Shown: piece by piece, positions 5,969 through 11,696 of the stretch
How the letters are laid out: each line of letters begins with the position of its first letter
How positions within the stretch are numbered: the stretch's first letter is position 1
Virus record (IMG/VR): IMGVR_UViG_3300037159_000009
Span: 1 to 33,925 of that record
Reading direction: 5' to 3' (one strand)
DNA length: 33,925 nt
DNA from: a virus
Made by a program: the position numbers and the translations under genes
The notes under the pieces: model-generated
What the model saw: only the letters and a program-made list of their open reading frames with translations
What the model was told of the DNA's origin: nothing
The model's database searches: none

Positions 5969-5996
5969 TTGCATTCCGTTTTGCATTTGCTATACT
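5969..5996 (+). promoter_or_regulatory. Repeated phage promoter, copy 1
   Basis: TTGCAT (5969-5974), a 16-base spacer, and TATACT (5991-5996) with an extended TGC before the -10. The block CCGTTTTGCATTTGC plus TATACTGGAATCACTGAAACGC is almost identical to copy 2 at 7013-7040, including the transcribed start. It drives the cluster of tiny plus-strand genes from 6028. Confidence 0.8.
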
Positions 5997-6027
5997 GGAA
6001 TCACTGAAACGCAATTGGAGAAACGAA

Positions 6028-6156
6028 ATGAGCAAGACAGCAAACACCTTGAACGAAGTCCGCAACCGTGTGCCGGCAAACGTAGTTTGCGCAACGATGC
6101 AGGACTCGACGCTCCGCCTGCTTGCGGCACGCATCTTCTCTGGTTTCTATTTCTAA
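6028..6156 (+). CDS. 42-aa hypothetical protein, first of the early cluster
   Basis: The ORF begins MSKTANTLNEVRNRVPAN and ends LAARIFSGFYF, a mixed-charge N-terminus followed by an amphipathic C-terminal helix. ATG 6028 is preceded by GGAG eight bases away and lies about 32 bases after the -10 of promoter copy 1, so it is the first gene of that transcript. Its position suggests early expression. Nothing identifies a function. Tiny early phage genes like this often inhibit a host protein, but this is only general expectation. Confidence 0.7.
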   Translation: MSKTANTLNEVRNRVPANVVCATMQDSTLRLLAARIFSGFYF

Positions 6157-6170
6157 CAGGAAACAGCAAA

Positions 6171-6308
6171 ATGTCAAACCTAGCCCAACTCGTCCTCTGC
6201 TACAAAAACAATCCCCATTTCGCGTCCGGTCTGTCTGCTGAATTCCGTGCTGAGTGCTTGCGTGCTCTAGCTGCGCGGCTTGTCGCAGGCGAGTATGAGG
6301 AAGTCTGA
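6171..6308 (+). CDS. 45-aa hypothetical protein
   Basis: The ORF begins MSNLAQLVLCYKNNPHFA and continues LSAEFRAECLRALAARLVAG, ending EYEEV. It looks wholly helical, with a Leu/Ala-rich amphipathic second half. ATG 6171 has AGGA ten bases upstream. It lies 14 bases after the first cluster gene and overlaps the following one by 14 bases. No family recognised. Confidence 0.7.
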   Translation: MSNLAQLVLCYKNNPHFASGLSAEFRAECLRALAARLVAGEYEEV

Positions 6309-6492
6309 CCCCGAACAGGAATATGCTTTTTGGCGTGATCGATTTTGCAGAATCGTTCTCACCAAAAAGCCTATTCTTAGGTGGAGCCTTGACGAAGCGC
6401 ACGTCAAGCTCCTGTTCCAATCAAAACTTGCGCCCACTGAAGCATCTGCTGAATACCTGAGGAGCGATCATGTTCGAGCACACGTATCATAA
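6295..6492 (+). CDS. 65-aa hypothetical protein
   Basis: The ORF begins MRKSDPEQEYAFWRDRF and is rich in Arg, Lys, Trp and Phe. ATG 6295 lies inside the 3' end of the previous gene, with an AGGCGAG-type ribosome site just upstream. The 3' end overlaps the next gene by 23 bases, a rather long overlap, so either coding end may be slightly off, but both frames are well supported by their ribosome sites. No membrane segment or recognised domain. Confidence 0.6.
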   Translation: MRKSDPEQEYAFWRDRFCRIVLTKKPILRWSLDEAHVKLLFQSKLAPTEASAEYLRSDHVRAHVS

Positions 6493-6598
6493 CTTCAAAG
6501 ACGCAATCCTGCATTCCTGCGACTACCGGTGCCGTGGCGACCATCTGATCCACTGCTACTTTCACACAATCTTTTACGCCGAGGTGGTGTGGTGCTAA
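6470..6598 (+). CDS. 42-aa His/Cys-rich peptide
   Basis: The ORF begins MFEHTYHNFKDAILHSCD and contains six His and four Cys in 42 residues, including HSCDYRC, HLIHC and the C-terminal WC. That density could bind a metal, though the spacing is not a standard zinc finger. A strong GAGGAG lies six bases before ATG 6470. It overlaps the start of the next gene at GTG 6592. The function is unknown. Confidence 0.6.
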   Translation: MFEHTYHNFKDAILHSCDYRCRGDHLIHCYFHTIFYAEVVWC

Positions 6599-6717
6599 AC
6601 ATCGGAAAACCTTCTGAGCGCCTGCTCGAAGCCATTGTGGTGCCGGCCCTGGCCGGTCTCCTGTGCGTGCTGGCAGGCGCCGGCCTCGTGTTCGCTATCC
6701 TTGGGGGTGCACTGTGA
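6592..6717 (+). CDS. 41-aa single-pass membrane peptide
   Basis: From GTG 6592 (GAGG seven bases upstream; an adjacent GTG at 6589 is also possible) the peptide has a short cytoplasmic start (LNIGKPSERLLEA) and a hydrophobic segment (VVPALAGLLCVLAGAGLV) long enough to cross the membrane, then FAILGGAL. No cleavable signal is obvious. It overlaps the preceding stop by seven bases and the next gene as GTGA. It may act at the inner membrane early in infection, for example in exclusion, which is inference. Confidence 0.6.
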   Translation: MLNIGKPSERLLEAIVVPALAGLLCVLAGAGLVFAILGGAL

Positions 6718-6896
6718 ACGAATACCAAAGGGCTCGTCGTTTCGAAGACCGCACACGCTGGGCACCGCTTTGCCTAATCAGCGAGGAAGGCAAGCCATAC
6801 GCCTATAAGGTTATCCGCGAAGATTTCCAGGCGGCTGTGAGCATCGCAACCGAAGCGCTCGACCGTATGACACAACCGAGACCTTTCACAAAATGA
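6714..6896 (+). CDS. 60-aa hypothetical protein
   Basis: GTG 6714 overlaps the TGA of the membrane peptide (GTGA), and the protein reads MNEYQRARRFEDRTRWAP at its start and EALDRMTQPRPFTK at its end. It is mixed-charge with a likely beta-alpha middle (CLISEEGKPYAYKV, then IREDFQAAVSIA). No signal, membrane segment or known motif is seen. It is coupled at both ends, so it probably belongs to the same transcript. Confidence 0.65.
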   Translation: MNEYQRARRFEDRTRWAPLCLISEEGKPYAYKVIREDFQAAVSIATEALDRMTQPRPFTK

Positions 6897-6961
6897 GATT
6901 TGTCTTTCTGTGGATACTGCTCTTCTGGCTAGTAATCGTTCCCGTCCTGCTGTTCCTCTGA
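6893..6961 (+). CDS. 22-aa membrane micropeptide
   Basis: ATG 6893 overlaps the upstream TGA (ATGA) and opens 22 codons beginning MRFVFLWILLFW and ending VLLFL. The peptide has one Arg followed by an entirely hydrophobic Leu/Phe/Trp/Val stretch with one Pro, so it could only be a membrane peptide. It is too short for usual gene finders. The perfect coupling and its end just before the palindrome and promoter at 6989-7040 support it being real; a chance hydrophobic frame cannot be excluded. Confidence 0.5.
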   Translation: MRFVFLWILLFWLVIVPVLLFL

Positions 6962-6988
6962 ACCTACAAACTTTGCATAAACCGCGAA

Positions 6989-7006
6989 CCTGCAAAACTT
7001 TGCAGG
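6989..7006. terminator. Palindrome CCTGCAAA/TTTGCAGG, weak terminator or operator
   Basis: CCTGCAAA and TTTGCAGG form an eight-base perfect inverted repeat with a two-base centre, followed by TTTCTCTT. As RNA it could end the 6028-6961 transcript, but the stem is short and the tract impure. It sits directly before the -35 of promoter copy 2 and contains the TTTGCA word shared with the promoter, so an operator is equally likely. Confidence 0.45.
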
Positions 7007-7012
7007 TTTCTC

Positions 7013-7040
7013 TTGCTTTCCGTTTTGCATTTGCTATACT
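7013..7040 (+). promoter_or_regulatory. Repeated phage promoter, copy 2
   Basis: TTGCTT (7013-7018), 16-base spacer, TATACT (7035-7040) with extended TGC. The region from the spacer to about 20 bases downstream is nearly the same as copy 1. It drives the single gene at 7072, which is closed by a terminator. Confidence 0.8.
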
Positions 7041-7071
7041 GGAATCACTGAAACGCAACCGGGGAAACAAA

Positions 7072-7251
7072 ATGGCCGCAGTGATCTTCGAAAAGATTGT
7101 TGAATCGAACATGGTTCAAATCGTAGCAACCGACGCGCAACCGATGGACTTCATTGTGCGTATCAACGGCAACAAGCGCGACATGCGCGCCGTTATCTAC
7201 CAAATGAACCGCGAAGCTTTGCGCGTCGCACGCGGCCCGATCACCGCCTGA
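7072..7251 (+). CDS. 59-aa hypothetical protein
   Basis: The protein begins MAAVIFEKIVESNMVQIV and reads as alternating beta strands then a helix (MDFIVRINGNKRDMRAVI, then YQMNREALRVARG). ATG 7072 has GGGG nine bases upstream. It is the only gene between promoter copy 2 and the bidirectional terminator. Its own strong-looking promoter suggests early high expression. It may be an early host-takeover or regulatory protein; no family was recognised. Confidence 0.75.
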   Translation: MAAVIFEKIVESNMVQIVATDAQPMDFIVRINGNKRDMRAVIYQMNREALRVARGPITA

Positions 7252-7272
7252 TCAAAAAGATCCAAACCGAAC

Positions 7273-7296
7273 AAAAAGCCCTTAGCGGGCTTTTTT
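7273..7296. terminator. Bidirectional rho-independent terminator
   Basis: AAAAGCCC (7274-7281), loop TTAGC, GGGCTTTT (7287-7294) with T-run to 7296 on the plus strand and TTTTT on the minus strand. It ends the plus unit at 7072-7251 and the minus early block ending at 7302. Confidence 0.85.
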
Positions 7297-7301
7297 CACG
7301 T

Positions 7302-7484
7302 CTACCGCTCCCCAAGTACCTCTCCGATCCGCGAAGCCCTTGTAGCCACCTCAGATAGTCTGGAATCGGCATGCGCGATGCACTCGCTACACCAAAGCGG
7401 ATGCCGCAAGCGCACCATCTCTACCAGCCCTATCGGGAATGCTCGACCACAGGTTGTGCACAGCACCTCGTCTTCGCGCTTCAT
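7302..7484 (-). CDS. Zinc-ribbon-like small protein
   Basis: From ATG 7484 the 60-residue protein has CTTC (Cys 9 and 12) and CSEC (Cys 32 and 35), a CxxC-19-CxxC arrangement typical of a zinc ribbon, then an acidic/Arg helical tail ending GEVLGER. AGGA nine bases before ATG 7484 supports this start. A GTG at 7544 is also in frame (80 aa), but it falls inside the repeat/hairpin at 7541-7571. It is last in the minus early block, immediately before the terminator. Zinc ribbons often contact DNA or polymerase; no more specific role can be claimed. Confidence 0.65.
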   Translation of the reverse strand: MKREDEVLCTTCGRAFPIGLVEMVRLRHPLWCSECIAHADSRLSEVATRASRIGEVLGER

Positions 7485-7540
7485 TTGGGGATTCCTGCCA
7501 GGGGTGTTGAAATCATAAATTACTCTTTGTAAGTTTTCGG

Positions 7541-7711
7541 ACACCCTACCCTACCCTGCCTAAAGGCAGGGGTGTAGGGTGTGTAGGGTGTGCTGTAGCG
7601 TGTGTAAGCTGTGCACGTAGGGTGTGCTAGGGTGTGTCAATCGGCGCAAAGCCTTATCCAGCGGCCATCCTTCTTAATCTTCCCTTTAAGCCCTAGGGTG
7701 TGTAGCGTGCG
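7541..7711. repeat. Iteron-like 9-bp repeat array with hairpin, candidate origin
   Basis: The word TAGGGTGTG is exact at 7575-7583, 7584-7592, 7618-7626, 7628-7636 and 7694-7702. Degenerate copies occur at 7596-7604 (TAGCGTGTG), 7605-7613 and 7703-7711. An inverted partial copy, ACACCCTA, is at 7541-7548, and CCCTGCCT/AGGCAGGG (7554-7571) forms a hairpin beside the array. The array starts in the gap after the primase-helicase gene and runs into its last codons. Arrays like this next to a replication gene usually are protein-binding sites at an origin or control its expression. Which protein binds is not known. Confidence 0.7.
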
Positions 7712-9589
7712 TTTGATGCTGCGTATTGCAGGGGTGTCCTCTTGACCGGTCGGGTTAGCTTTTTCATCGCTCTGAATCGCTGAAATGATGTCCGCTTCAT
7801 CTATGTTCGCCTCGCTCAAACCAACAAGTTCCTCAATCACCTGGAGGAAATGACGTGCTTGCGCATAGTTGTCGCTTGTCTCGAATTCGCCTGAACGCGG
7901 TTTGCGCTCTTTGCGGCCGTCCGGCTTCTTTGCAATCTCTTCCGATTCCTCAACCACGCACGAAGTCACCATATCGCCGTCCTCGTCTTCATACAGGTCA
8001 ACCACGCGCAGCTTGTACCCGTACTCGGCGGAGTCTTTGCCTTCCTTCTGTTTCTCGATATGCGCGGTGCGTACGTCGTCTTTTCGTTCGATACGAATAG
8101 AGTTGTCGGCCGCGCCAAGCAAGCCGGACCAACCGCGCATCTCGCCCGTCTTGTTCGTGTGGTGGATAAGGATGACGCTGGCACCGGTCGATTCGATGAT
8201 AAGGTTCGCGGCGTTGACGGCCAAGCCCATGCCTTCAGAGACGTTTTCGTTCTCGCCGGGGGTGACTGCCGAAAGCGTATCGATAACGACAATCCCGACA
8301 CCGCCTATCTTCTGGATTGACTCGCAAAGCGCAAGCACCTGGGTTTTCAGCACAAGCGAACCGCCGCGAACGAACACCGGCACGTCATCGAGCGAGACGC
8401 CGTGCCCTTTCGAGTACGCCGCTAAACGGGATCCGAAGCCGGCCACGCCTTCGGCTGCCACGTAGGCTATCTTGGACTGCTTCACCCGATGGCCGCGCCA
8501 TGGCAGACCGCGCGCCACGTGCGCGACCATATCCAAAGCGAAGAAGGACTTAGACGAACCCGGCGCGCCGTAGACGACAATCAAACCGCGCTTAGGAAGC
8601 ACGTGTTTAATATGCCACTCGACTTTCTGCTCGGAAGCAAACCGCGCCGCCGGCACGAACTCTTCGCCAAGGGGTTGTTGAACAGGTTTTTCAGTCCAAC
8701 CGTTCTTTTTTGCCTCGAACTCTACCGACCGCCAGGTCTTGGCGTTCGCTTTCCCGTCCTGTGAACGGCCCCAACGCTCATCGACGTAGGCGTCATCGTA
8801 CTTAGCCTGCGAGTCGCCGTGCAGGTCGCCCCTAAGCCACTCGTGCGCAAGCTCGCGCGCTTCTTCAGATCCGCCCGACTCATGGTGCAGCGCCCAAATA
8901 TAGGGCGTGCACTCCGGTTCGTATTCCGGCGGCGCGATGTGCTTAAGAACTTCACGCATGTGGGCAATGCTGCGCCCCACCGCTGACTTTTCAGAAAGTG
9001 CGTCGTCAAGATCGCTCGTTTCTTTTACAGTCTTAGCCTGCTCGCCAAAGTGTTTTGCGAGGAAGGGCGAGATATCCTGACGCTCGGCCGGCAGCGCCGT
9101 GTGGCCGTTGATCTGCTCGCCGGTGAACGTGAAATATCGACCGCTGGAATAGACCTCCACGCCGTTCTTGTTCTTACCGGTCGCAACGGGGTCGGATAGC
9201 GTGATGATATGGAGGCCGTCGCCTGAAGGGGACCTTTCAGCGTATCCCGGGACTTCCGCTAGCACCTGCTGTGCTTTGGGCGAGAGCTCGCCGCACAAGT
9301 CAACCACGTCGTCCAGATCGATGCCGGTGATGCCGTCGCCGTTAAAGACGAACCCCACGCCGTCAAACGAACCAGATTCGTATTTAGCGAACACCGACTC
9401 GAAAGAGCCCCACGTGGCGGGGTCATTCGACTTCGCCGTCGTACCTTTCACTTGGAACGGGGTTTTGAGCCAGCGCTTTTGCCGCGCATCGAAAACATGC
9501 TTCCACAATACCCAACGATCAAGCGCCTTCAGTTCTGCAGGAATCGCGCCAGGTGACACTTTGATTTTTACTTCTGGTTTTTGAATCAT
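7637..9589 (-). CDS. Primase-polymerase / RepA-type helicase fusion
   Basis: The 650-residue protein combines two replication functions. Residues about 20-135 resemble the N-terminal prim-pol domain, with LDRWVLWK, GVGFVFNGDGITGIDLDD (acidic metal-binding cluster at 91-94) and RSPSGDGLHI. Residues about 330-500 are a RecA-like RepA/AAA_25 ATPase, with Walker A GAPGSSKS at 341-348, Walker B VGIVVIDTLS ending at 440, and LIHHTNK near 481. The last 60 residues look like a winged helix (SIKRTLHTLGLKGKIKKD) that could bind DNA. It should start and unwind replication forks for the family A polymerase. ATG 9589 overlaps the upstream nuclease stop (ATGA). Its last codons overlap the iteron-like array. 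Confidence 0.85.
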   Translation of the reverse strand: MIQKPEVKIKVSPGAIPAELKALDRWVLWKHVFDARQKRWLKTPFQVKGTTAKSNDPATWGSFESVFAKYESGSFDGVGFVFNGDGITGIDLDDVVDLCGELSPKAQQVLAEVPGYAERSPSGDGLHIITLSDPVATGKNKNGVEVYSSGRYFTFTGEQINGHTALPAERQDISPFLAKHFGEQAKTVKETSDLDDALSEKSAVGRSIAHMREVLKHIAPPEYEPECTPYIWALHHESGGSEEARELAHEWLRGDLHGDSQAKYDDAYVDERWGRSQDGKANAKTWRSVEFEAKKNGWTEKPVQQPLGEEFVPAARFASEQKVEWHIKHVLPKRGLIVVYGAPGSSKSFFALDMVAHVARGLPWRGHRVKQSKIAYVAAEGVAGFGSRLAAYSKGHGVSLDDVPVFVRGGSLVLKTQVLALCESIQKIGGVGIVVIDTLSAVTPGENENVSEGMGLAVNAANLIIESTGASVILIHHTNKTGEMRGWSGLLGAADNSIRIERKDDVRTAHIEKQKEGKDSAEYGYKLRVVDLYEDEDGDMVTSCVVEESEEIAKKPDGRKERKPRSGEFETSDNYAQARHFLQVIEELVGLSEANIDEADIISAIQSDEKANPTGQEDTPAIRSIKRTLHTLGLKGKIKKDGRWIRLCAD

Positions 9590-10059
9590 GCGTTTTCCCC
9601 GAACTCGAAACGGGCGCCGCGTGCCGCCATCTGCGCTTCACGCACCTGCCGGGCATCTCGATTGAACATCCCACAAAAGCCTTTCACCGCGTTTATAACC
9701 TGGCCCTCCGACGGGTGTGTAGAAGCGCGCTCGGTGCCGTGCACGCACAGTACGTAGTGCTTCAAGTCAGAGGGGCAACCGCTGAACAGGTGAACCGCAT
9801 AGTGCGCGTTAGACAGCAGACAAGCCTTGCGGATTTCCTCGGCAGAAGGCTTGACCCCTTTAATTTCCAACCAGAAGGGGCTCTTTCCGAAAGGCGTGAC
9901 AAGAAAGTCCGGCAGATACCGCGTACCCACGTCGTCAAGCTCAAAACCTTCAGGCTCGTAGGCCCAATCCACCACTAGTTCGTCTAGGAAAACCGCCCAC
10001 CGCGCTTCAAGCCTGCTCCTGAACCGGTAGCCTTTGTACCGCGTTTCGATCGCTTTCAC
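9586..10059 (-). CDS. PD-(D/E)XK nuclease-like protein
   Basis: From GTG 10059 the 157-residue protein begins MKAIETRYKGYRFRSRLE. It has a nuclease signature: Glu 18 in SRLEARWAVF, Asp 51 in YLPDF and Glu 65/Lys 67 in WLEIKG, spaced as in PD-(D/E)XK enzymes. The family is frequent in phages and its substrate is unknown; DNA end processing or recombination is likely. I chose GTG 10059 because it overlaps the upstream TGA (GTGA) and has GGAGG four bases before it. The frame remains open to a GTG at 10176, but that form (196 aa) has no ribosome site and an N-terminus read against another gene. It is coupled to the primase-helicase downstream. Confidence 0.75.
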   Translation of the reverse strand: MKAIETRYKGYRFRSRLEARWAVFLDELVVDWAYEPEGFELDDVGTRYLPDFLVTPFGKSPFWLEIKGVKPSAEEIRKACLLSNAHYAVHLFSGCPSDLKHYVLCVHGTERASTHPSEGQVINAVKGFCGMFNRDARQVREAQMAARGARFEFGENA

Positions 10060-10226
10060 CGCGCCTCCGACAAACGAGTAGCCGCAAACACAAGCGTCGT
10101 CAACAACTTCCAGCGGAAGGGCGCCGGCCGCAAACGTCCGCGTCCCGATATAAACTCGCTCGGCCGCAGATAGCACGAATGCTTAAGGGATCTGCCGAGC
10201 AGGTGTTGAACCGAGTACGGGTTCAT
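10056..10226 (-). CDS. 56-aa basic protein in the AlpA-nuclease junction
   Basis: ATG 10226 overlaps the stop of the AlpA-like gene (ATGA), and the TGA at 10056-10058 overlaps the nuclease GTG (GTGA). The protein begins MNPYSVQHLLGRSLKHS and is Arg/Leu-rich, with RGRLRPAPFRWKLLTTLV in its second half. It was easy to miss because an upstream extension of the nuclease frame covers the same DNA. The exact fit at both ends is the evidence; composition is compatible with, but not proof of, a basic DNA-contacting peptide. Confidence 0.5.
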   Translation of the reverse strand: MNPYSVQHLLGRSLKHSCYLRPSEFISGRGRLRPAPFRWKLLTTLVFAATRLSEAR

Positions 10227-10405
10227 ACGGCTTCCTCGCGAAGATCCTTACGGCTTTCCACCCAGGAAGCAATTTCATCCGAATCCCACATCACGCGCCG
10301 CCCCATGCGAACGGGTTTAGGGAAATCGTTGCGCTGCATCTCACGGTAGAGCGTGGCACGCGAAACGGGAATAAGAGACAGAACATCGTCAATAGGGATA
10401 AGCAT
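10223..10405 (-). CDS. AlpA-like helix-turn-helix regulator
   Basis: This 60-residue protein has the canonical AlpA/MerR-type winged HTH: MLIPIDDVLSLIPVSRAT, then LYREMQRNDFPKPVRMG, RRVMWDSDEIASWV and a charged tail. Proteins of this class regulate early genes or excision in phages and often help a replication or integration gene. ATG 10405 has GAGG nine bases upstream and is the first gene after the terminator, so a promoter lies at 10406-10470. It heads the nuclease and primase-helicase unit, which it may control. No integrase was found, so an excisionase role is not indicated. Confidence 0.85.
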   Translation of the reverse strand: MLIPIDDVLSLIPVSRATLYREMQRNDFPKPVRMGRRVMWDSDEIASWVESRKDLREEAV

Positions 10406-10472
10406 CTTGTAATTCCTCAGTGTGAGACGTTGGGATACACAATGTACTCTTCGTTTTCCAAAACCACAAGAC

Positions 10473-10500
10473 GAAAAAAGAGCCCGCGAATGGCGGGCTC
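10473..10500 (-). terminator. Rho-independent terminator after the outer-membrane protein gene
   Basis: On the minus strand GAGCCCGC, loop CATTC, GCGGGCTC is followed by six T residues. It ends the 12313-10535 transcript and insulates it from the AlpA-replication unit. A weak TTGTGG / TACATT pair 17 bases apart, on the minus strand just below the terminator, is a possible promoter for that unit. Confidence 0.9.
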
Positions 10501-10534
10501 AAGCAACACCTGAGGAGATTACAGGCGCAGTGTA

Positions 10535-11182
10535 TCAGAAGCGTTTAACCAAAGTGAGCATGTGGGTTCCAGTCACCAAACCCGGATAGCGAGTCCAGGA
10601 AGGGCTGGCAGTGTAGTAGCGATACGAAACCGAAAAGTCTTTGTACTCAACACGCGCGCCGGCCACCCAACCGAGTTGCATGTGCGTCTTGTGGTCAAGG
10701 TTGAACGCGCCGGGTTGCGCCGGATCGTCGTGCGTAACGTGCCACGTCGCCCAGTAGAGCCACGGGCCGCCTTCCGCCGCCAGGCGTACGCCGTTATACG
10801 CGTACCCCGGCTCGAGCGTTAGCGCGGCGCCCTGCGTGTGCCCGTGGCCGTTGAACGGGATGTAGCCTGGTACGGAAGCTCGGCGCGTTCGGGTGTTGTA
10901 TTGCGCATCCGTTACGCACGTGCACGAAGCCGACACTTCGCCGAAGTACACGTAATCAGCGTGATAGTGCAGCGACCACTTCTCGCGGGCATACAGTTCG
11001 CCCGTGAACCCAGCCAGGTACGCCGGTGAGCGCAACTTCTCCTGGTGCGGGACGCCTGCCTGATACCAGGTGCCGTCGCCCATGTCGCGGGATTGTTGGA
11101 GCCCGACGCCTGCCTCGAAATCGAACCAAGAGCCCGCGTGGGCGAGTGTCGGAATAAGCATTAAAGCGAGTAGCGGTTTCAT
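10535..11182 (-). CDS. Secreted outer-membrane beta-barrel-like protein
   Basis: The 215-residue protein has a signal peptide (MKPLLALMLIPTLAHAG, cleavage after AHA, residue 16) and about 200 mature residues with alternating aromatic strands (SLHYHADYVYFGEV, AGARVEYKDFSVSYRYY). It ends TLVKRF, the C-terminal Phe typical of BamA-inserted outer-membrane proteins. Two cysteines lie close together (SCTC). I recall similar proteins in Burkholderia-type phages. The obvious role would be to alter the host surface early, for example to stop superinfection or mask a receptor; that is inference. It ends the 12313-10535 early unit before a strong terminator. Confidence 0.75.
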   Translation of the reverse strand: MKPLLALMLIPTLAHAGSWFDFEAGVGLQQSRDMGDGTWYQAGVPHQEKLRSPAYLAGFTGELYAREKWSLHYHADYVYFGEVSASCTCVTDAQYNTRTRRASVPGYIPFNGHGHTQGAALTLEPGYAYNGVRLAAEGGPWLYWATWHVTHDDPAQPGAFNLDHKTHMQLGWVAGARVEYKDFSVSYRYYTASPSWTRYPGLVTGTHMLTLVKRF

Positions 11183-11403
11183 TCCGCCTTCTCCTTCGGC
11201 GCGCTAGCAGCGATAGCCTCATCGGCCAGTTTCGTTGCGCTGTGTTCCTCAAGCCAATGCTTAACTGCATATCTCCAACGTGCGGCATCCTGCGCATCTC
11301 TTGGCACGGCGTCGCGGGTGGCGTAGACGACCACGTAATTAGGCTTAGCGATAGGCAAGTCTGCTGCTTGATCCGAGATCGGTGAGGGGGTGGGAGATGT
11401 CAT
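11179..11403 (-). CDS. 74-aa hypothetical protein
   Basis: The protein begins MTSPTPSPISDQAADLPI (likely disordered) and has a short structured part (YVVVYATRDAVPRDAQDA, then RWRYAVKHWLEEHSAT) and an Ala/Lys/Glu tail. It looks helical with one beta strand. ATG 11403 overlaps the upstream stop, and its TGA overlaps the start of the outer-membrane protein, so it is co-translated with that gene. No signal peptide or family is recognised. Confidence 0.7.
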   Translation of the reverse strand: MTSPTPSPISDQAADLPIAKPNYVVVYATRDAVPRDAQDAARWRYAVKHWLEEHSATKLADEAIAASAPKEKAE

Positions 11404-11696
11404 TCTTTAAAATCCTCACACGATTTGTAATAGGGGCACTTACCGCACGCCGATGCAAAGTCGCCACGTCCAACCGCCGGCAGCGGTTTGTGACGCGCAG
11501 CATCGTTCACGAAGCTGATAGCTGATGCGATACGGCCTGCCAAGTCAGGGCTGGCGACGTACGGCTTGCCGTTGCTGCGCTTCTCATAGTTCAACTGGTG
11601 GAGAATACTCACCGATGTTTTGGCGAACGCGGCGACGGCTTTCTTTTCAGCCGGTGTCGATTCGCCCATCCACTTTTTGAAAACTGCGATTCCCAT
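11400..11696 (-). CDS. HTH-like regulator with C-terminal Cys cluster
   Basis: From ATG 11696 the 98-residue protein reads MGIAVFKKWMGESTPAEK at its start, a helical bundle (AVAAFAKTSVSILHQLNYE, then SPDLAGRIASAISFVND) that looks like a Cro/CI-type HTH, and a tail with CGKCPYYKSC. Three cysteines in nine residues suggest a metal or disulfide site, but the fourth ligand is not obvious. The start overlaps the preceding stop. Its position in the early minus transcript facing the replication operon fits a regulator. The HTH call is by pattern and uncertain. Confidence 0.6.
   Translation of the reverse strand: MGIAVFKKWMGESTPAEKKAVAAFAKTSVSILHQLNYEKRSNGKPYVASPDLAGRIASAISFVNDAARHKPLPAVGRGDFASACGKCPYYKSCEDFKE

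Noticed and set aside
7869-8465. 198-aa plus-strand frame within the primase-helicase
   Set aside because: Ser/Pro-rich antisense shadow without start signals.
10060-10176. 39-codon N-terminal extension of the PD-(D/E)XK nuclease
   Set aside because: No ribosome site before GTG 10176; a coupled small ORF explains the DNA better and family resemblance begins at AIETRYKGYRF.
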